In this document: piece by piece, positions 60,583 to 64,000 of the stretch
Numbering within the stretch: the stretch's first letter is position 1
How the letters are laid out: each line of letters starts with the position of its first letter
DNA from: Thermostichus sp047461615
GTDB taxonomy: Bacteria; Cyanobacteriota; Cyanobacteriia; Thermostichales; Thermostichaceae
DNA: 64,000 bases
Assembly: GCF_047461615.1 (NCBI RefSeq)
Contig: NZ_JANSHI010000004.1
Span: 1 to 64,000 of the forward strand
Reading direction: 5' to 3'
Notes under the pieces: model-generated
The model's database searches: none
Told to the model about the DNA's origin: nothing
What the model saw: only the letters and a program-made list of their open reading frames with translations
Made by a program: the position numbers and the translations under genes

Positions 60583-62667
60583 CTGGAGCGCGCTGGCCAG
60601 GGTGCGTCCTTCCCGCGTGTAGAGCTGCCAGTAGTTCCAGTAGTTGCCGAACACCGCCTTGACATAGCCGCGGGTTTCGGCAAAGGGGATCTGCTCCACA
60701 AACTCGTCGGGATCCTCAAAGCCAAATTGGCTCAGCCACTTGGCGACGTTGCCGGGACCGCCGTTGTAGCTGGCCAGGGCCAGCAGGGTGTTGTCTTGAT
60801 AGGCCCGGTGGGTGTAGTCGAAGTACCAGGATCCCAGGCGAAGGTTGTCGGCAGGGTTGGTGAGGCTGTACTGGGCTAGGCCAATTTTTTGGGCAATCCA
60901 GCGGCCGGTGGCAGGCATCACCTGCATCAAGCCCAGCGCTCCTGAGGCCGAGACGATCTCCGGCTCAAAGCGGGATTCCTGGCGAATCAAGGCCGCCACC
61001 ATCAGGGGATTGAGGTTAAACTGTTGCGCCCAGTGGGCCAGGCCAGGCTGGGCATGGGGATCCCTCTCCCACCTGTTCTCGGGGCTGGCGTAGTAGTGCA
61101 GCGGGTAGAGGGCCTGCCAGAAGTCTTGCCGTTGCCTTAAGCTCTCCAGCAGCGGATCCGCCTCGGTGCTAAAGCGCAGGGCAGCCACCTGGTTGATGCC
61201 CCGCAGGTGCTCGCCGGCGTTGTTGCGCAAAATGCCACTTGCAAAGCGCTCGGCCACACTCATCTGGCCCGCATCCCGTTTCTGCAAAGCCATTTCCCCC
61301 TGCCAGCGCTCCCAGGCCATTTGGCTAGCGCCGAGCAAATGCAGGGCCTGGGTGGCCTCGGAAACAGCAGGCAGAGGTTGGCGAACCGGCTGGAAATCCA
61401 CTTCAACCCTTTGGCGCCCGCTGGAGAAATCTCCTACTGGCCAGCCCAGTTGCGCCGCCGCCCGCCAGCCGTAGTAGGTGCGAGGAAATCGCTGCAGCAC
61501 CTGCTGATAGGTTTGCCGCGCCGCCGCCATGTCCCCCAGTCGTTCCCGCCATTTGCCTGCCCAGTAAAGTAGTTGCGCCCCCATTTCCGTATCCCGCTGG
61601 GCCAAGCCAATCTGCTGGGCCACAGCAATAGCTGCCCTCAGGTTGCCCGCCTGCGCCTGGCGCCAAGCCACTGTCCAGGCGGCGTTGGCTGCTGCTTCGC
61701 TGGCCGGGAAGCGCTCCCAAAGAGCCTGCCGCACCGCTTGGGCCAACTGGGGACTGTTGTTGCGCTCATGAAGCTGGCTGAGGCTGAGGAGAGCCTCTGG
61801 GGCCTCTGGATCCGAGCCGGATCCCACCTGGCGAAGTAACTGGATTGCCGTCGGCAGGTCGCTCAGCTCGGCCAGGCGACGCCGGGTGAGGGAGGCCTCT
61901 GCAGCGTTGGGAAATTGCGCCAGTAGCGCTTGGTAGGCGGCCCTGGCCTGGGGAAACTCCCCCGAGATCTGGTGGCTGCGGCCCCAGCGGTAGAGGTTCT
62001 GGGGGGTGGCAGGGGCGTACCTGTAGGCGCGGGCGGCTTTGCCGTACTCCCGTTGCTCCCAGTAGGCATCGGCCAGGATCTGCCAGTCGGAGGCCGTAAG
62101 GGATCCCTCTTGGGCTTGCCGCCAGCGATCCAGGAGGGGGGTTAACCCAGGGGTTTGCGGGTGATGTTGGGCCAAGTCCCGCAGCAGGTCATAGTGGTTG
62201 GGATCCTGCTCCAGCAAGTGCTTGAGGGCGCGAGCAGTCAAGGGGTGGGTGGGAAATTGCTGCCGCAGTTGCTCCACCTGGCCTATTCCCCAAAGAGCAT
62301 AGGCGGCTACAGGACTGTGGGGGTACTCCTGCAAAATCTTGGGCCACCAGACCCTCTGAGCAGTTTCTCGATCCCCCAGCTTTTCGTAGGCCTGGGCCCT
62401 GAGCTTCCAAATCTCATCGGTTAGAACGGGTAGCTTCTCTTCCAAGCCTTGCAAGTCCTCCAGGGCCGCTTGGGCTTGGCCGGCCTGCAAAGCTCTGTAG
62501 GCGCGCAAAAAGGCCGCGCCAGCAGTCGAGCTCAGGGGTGCTGGAGGCACTGCTGCCATCTCGACAGGTTCTGCCCAGGTGTAAAAGCCCCAAAGGGCAC
62601 CGCTTAGCGCTCCGCCTGCGGCTAAAGCGCCAACAACCCATCGCCGCCAGCGTCCTCGGTTGCTCAT
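60478..62667 (-). CDS. Lytic murein transglycosylase (Slt70-like)
   Basis: A 729-residue exported enzyme that cleaves peptidoglycan between MurNAc and GlcNAc to form anhydro ends. From ATG 62667 there is an N-terminal membrane anchor/signal (RWVVGALAAGGALSGALWGFY), a long alpha-superhelical region with TPR-like repeats (about 45-540), and a C-terminal SLT domain: ALIRQESRFEPEIVSASGALGLMQVMPATGRWIAQKIG with the catalytic Glu in RQES, then ASYNGGPGNVAKWL and ETRGYVKAVFGNYWNYWQLY. The roughly 45 residues after that are a tail overlapping the DUF3082 gene. Confidence 0.92.
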   Translation of the reverse strand: MSNRGRWRRWVVGALAAGGALSGALWGFYTWAEPVEMAAVPPAPLSSTAGAAFLRAYRALQAGQAQAALEDLQGLEEKLPVLTDEIWKLRAQAYEKLGDRETAQRVWWPKILQEYPHSPVAAYALWGIGQVEQLRQQFPTHPLTARALKHLLEQDPNHYDLLRDLAQHHPQTPGLTPLLDRWRQAQEGSLTASDWQILADAYWEQREYGKAARAYRYAPATPQNLYRWGRSHQISGEFPQARAAYQALLAQFPNAAEASLTRRRLAELSDLPTAIQLLRQVGSGSDPEAPEALLSLSQLHERNNSPQLAQAVRQALWERFPASEAAANAAWTVAWRQAQAGNLRAAIAVAQQIGLAQRDTEMGAQLLYWAGKWRERLGDMAAARQTYQQVLQRFPRTYYGWRAAAQLGWPVGDFSSGRQRVEVDFQPVRQPLPAVSEATQALHLLGASQMAWERWQGEMALQKRDAGQMSVAERFASGILRNNAGEHLRGINQVAALRFSTEADPLLESLRQRQDFWQALYPLHYYASPENRWERDPHAQPGLAHWAQQFNLNPLMVAALIRQESRFEPEIVSASGALGLMQVMPATGRWIAQKIGLAQYSLTNPADNLRLGSWYFDYTHRAYQDNTLLALASYNGGPGNVAKWLSQFGFEDPDEFVEQIPFAETRGYVKAVFGNYWNYWQLYTREGRTLASALQLEARPVPGRGQPLPQQLHRVGRQPQAYHDKHEGN

Positions 62668-62736
62668 TGGGATCCCCATGCCTTTACGATACTCAACGGC
62701 AAAGTCTCGAGCTCCTTACCGGCTGGGAGCCGGTCC

Positions 62737-64000
62737 TCAAGGGGAAGCGCTCCAGTTTTTGATCGCAACTGGCTCGATGGGCTCTGCCAGGGGAAACCCC
62801 AGGATCTGGGCATAGAAGTAAAGCTCTGCCTCCAGGGCCCGTTTGAGGTTGGCTGCCTGGCGAAAGCCGTGCTGCTCTCCAGCAAAAGGCACGTAGGCCA
62901 CTGGGATCCCTTTGGCCTGTAGGGCAGCCACCATCCTCTCCGCCTGGTTGGGAGGGACGATGGCGTCTTCCAGGCCCTGAAAGAAGATAACCGGGCAATT
63001 GAGGTCCTCTAGGTGGTAGATGGGAGAGCGTTCCCGGTAGAGATCCTGCCGCTCCGGGTAAGGGCCGATGAGGCTGTCGAGGTAGTGCGACTCGAACTTG
63101 TGGGTCTCTTTGGCCAAAGCTTCCAGGTCGCTGATGCCATAGTAGCTAGCGCCGGCCTTAAAGACGTTGTGAAACGTCAAAGCCGCCAGGGTGGTATAGC
63201 CGCCAGCGCTGCCGCCGCGAATGAGCAATCGCTCCCCGTCCACCCGGCCTTGTTGGGCCAGAAACTTGGCCCCAGCGATGCAATCTTCCACGTCCACCCG
63301 GCCCCATTGGCCCTTGAGGGCCTCCCGATAGGCCCGTCCATAGCCGCTGCTGCCGCGGTAGTTGACATCCAAAACGGCAATCCCGCGACTGGTCCAGTAC
63401 TGGATCCCGAGATCGAGTACAGCTGGCGTTGCCCCTGTGGGCCCACCGTGGCTTTTGACCAAAAGAGGCGGCTTCTCGCCGGCAGAGGCCACGAAGTCGG
63501 GGTTCTTGGGAGGATAGAAGAAGCCGTAGGCCACTGCCCCGCCTGAGGTGGGAAAGGCGATGGGCTCGGGGATCGACAAATACTCTGGATCGACTGCCAC
63601 ATGGCTGGAGCGGGCCACCACCTCCAGCTGTCCAGACGGCAAATGCAAGCAGACTAGGGCAGGGGCTTCGCTAGGGGAGGCGGCCAGAAAGGCAGCTTTT
63701 TCGCCGCTAACTTGGAGGTTGTGCAGCTCGGTGTAGGACAAGGGGATCTCCTGAAGCTCTCCTGAACGGGGATCCAAAAGCGCCAGGTGGCAGAGCCCCT
63801 CTTGGCGATAGATGGCCAGGATCCGCCCGTCCTCACAAAAGCCGTAAGTGCTCAAGCCAAACACCCACTGGGGTTCTCCAAACTCGGCTTCCATAGGGCA
63901 GAGGGGAAGGGGGCCCTGGGGATCCCAGCGGTAGAGGTTCCACCAGCCGCTGCGGTCAGAAACCAAGTAAAGCTCCCCCTGCGGTGACCACTGGGGCTGG
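62737..64000 (-). CDS. S9-family prolyl oligopeptidase-type peptidase (partial)
   Basis: The C-terminal part of an alpha/beta-hydrolase peptidase; the frame stays open to the window edge at 64000, so the N-terminus is missing. The visible part has the end of a beta-propeller (SDRSGWWNLYRWDPQGPLPL) and the catalytic domain with SHGGPTGATPAVLDLGIQYWTSRGIAVLDVNYRGSSGYG (in outline), the nucleophile motif RGGSAGGYTTLAAL, FFQGLEDAIVPPNQAERM (Asp) and FAGEQHGFR (His). It resembles acylaminoacyl peptidases; substrate unknown. Confidence 0.92.
   Translation of the reverse strand, partial: QPQWSPQGELYLVSDRSGWWNLYRWDPQGPLPLCPMEAEFGEPQWVFGLSTYGFCEDGRILAIYRQEGLCHLALLDPRSGELQEIPLSYTELHNLQVSGEKAAFLAASPSEAPALVCLHLPSGQLEVVARSSHVAVDPEYLSIPEPIAFPTSGGAVAYGFFYPPKNPDFVASAGEKPPLLVKSHGGPTGATPAVLDLGIQYWTSRGIAVLDVNYRGSSGYGRAYREALKGQWGRVDVEDCIAGAKFLAQQGRVDGERLLIRGGSAGGYTTLAALTFHNVFKAGASYYGISDLEALAKETHKFESHYLDSLIGPYPERQDLYRERSPIYHLEDLNCPVIFFQGLEDAIVPPNQAERMVAALQAKGIPVAYVPFAGEQHGFRQAANLKRALEAELYFYAQILGFPLAEPIEPVAIKNWSASP

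Overview
The window is GC-rich, densely coded chromosomal DNA of a unicellular cyanobacterium. Photosynthesis and carbon-fixation genes settle the phylum: photosystem small subunits psbK and psaK, a CyanoP lipoprotein, magnesium chelatase chlI, ferredoxin-NADP reductase petH, phosphoribulokinase prk, beta-carotene hydroxylase crtR, cytochrome biogenesis genes (ccsA, CofB-like), a Tab2-family protein and several cyanobacteria-only DUF families. The palindrome GGGATCCC recurs throughout, inside and between genes. It looks like a HIP1-type repeat in a variant form, and together with gene content it suggests a hot-spring Synechococcus of the JA-3-3Ab / JA-2-3B'a type (inference, not checked by alignment). 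No rRNA or tRNA gene was found.

Layout. 35-3956 (+): tsaB, efp, accB, holB, plsY and a gamma-glutamylcyclotransferase-like gene, meeting a cation/proton antiporter (-) tail to tail. 6256-8697 (-): a DprA-like gene followed by minC-minD-minE. 8803-15213 (-): an eRF1-like (baeRF) protein, cpdA-like phosphodiesterase, CyanoP, a bifunctional Rel (ppGpp) enzyme and ylqF. 15357-17207 (+): a 2Fe-2S ferredoxin and an FGGY kinase, whose stop codon runs into a decayed CRISPR array (17198-17515) with no cas genes in the window. 17735-24544: tab2, a VOC protein, a TonB-like protein, gcvT, a group 2 sigma factor and a Pro-Thr-repeat lipoprotein. 24687-38350: ccsA, a LapA-like protein, trigger factor, a solute-binding lipoprotein, a YqgF-like protein, a DUF3084 protein, pdhB, trmH, menC, prfB (with a programmed +1 frameshift), a CBS/chemoreceptor-like signalling protein, a GAF/HD-GYP protein and pth.

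The most unusual part is 39600-45960. An IS200/IS605-type element carrying only tnpB lies at about 39805-41211, between a 5'-truncated ribbon-helix-helix-like fragment and the 3' end of an operon. That operon (41144-45108, -) is headed by a cobalamin riboswitch. It encodes a TonB-dependent receptor broken by an 8-bp tandem duplication, a DUF1636 protein, a ferredoxin-domain protein and a membrane protein whose C-terminus now comes from the insertion element. An FmdE-like exported protein lies just upstream. I read this as a decaying vitamin B12 (or precursor) uptake system with an unassigned inner-membrane component.

46031-64000 returns to core functions: leuS, petH (short form without a phycobilisome-linker domain), prk, pgl, a homocysteine-biosynthesis protein, a nuclease-like protein, a CofB-like protein, chlI, DUF4168 and DUF3611 proteins, psbK, psaK, crtR, a J-domain protein, a DUF3082 protein overlapping a lytic transglycosylase by 105 bp, and an S9 peptidase cut by the window edge.
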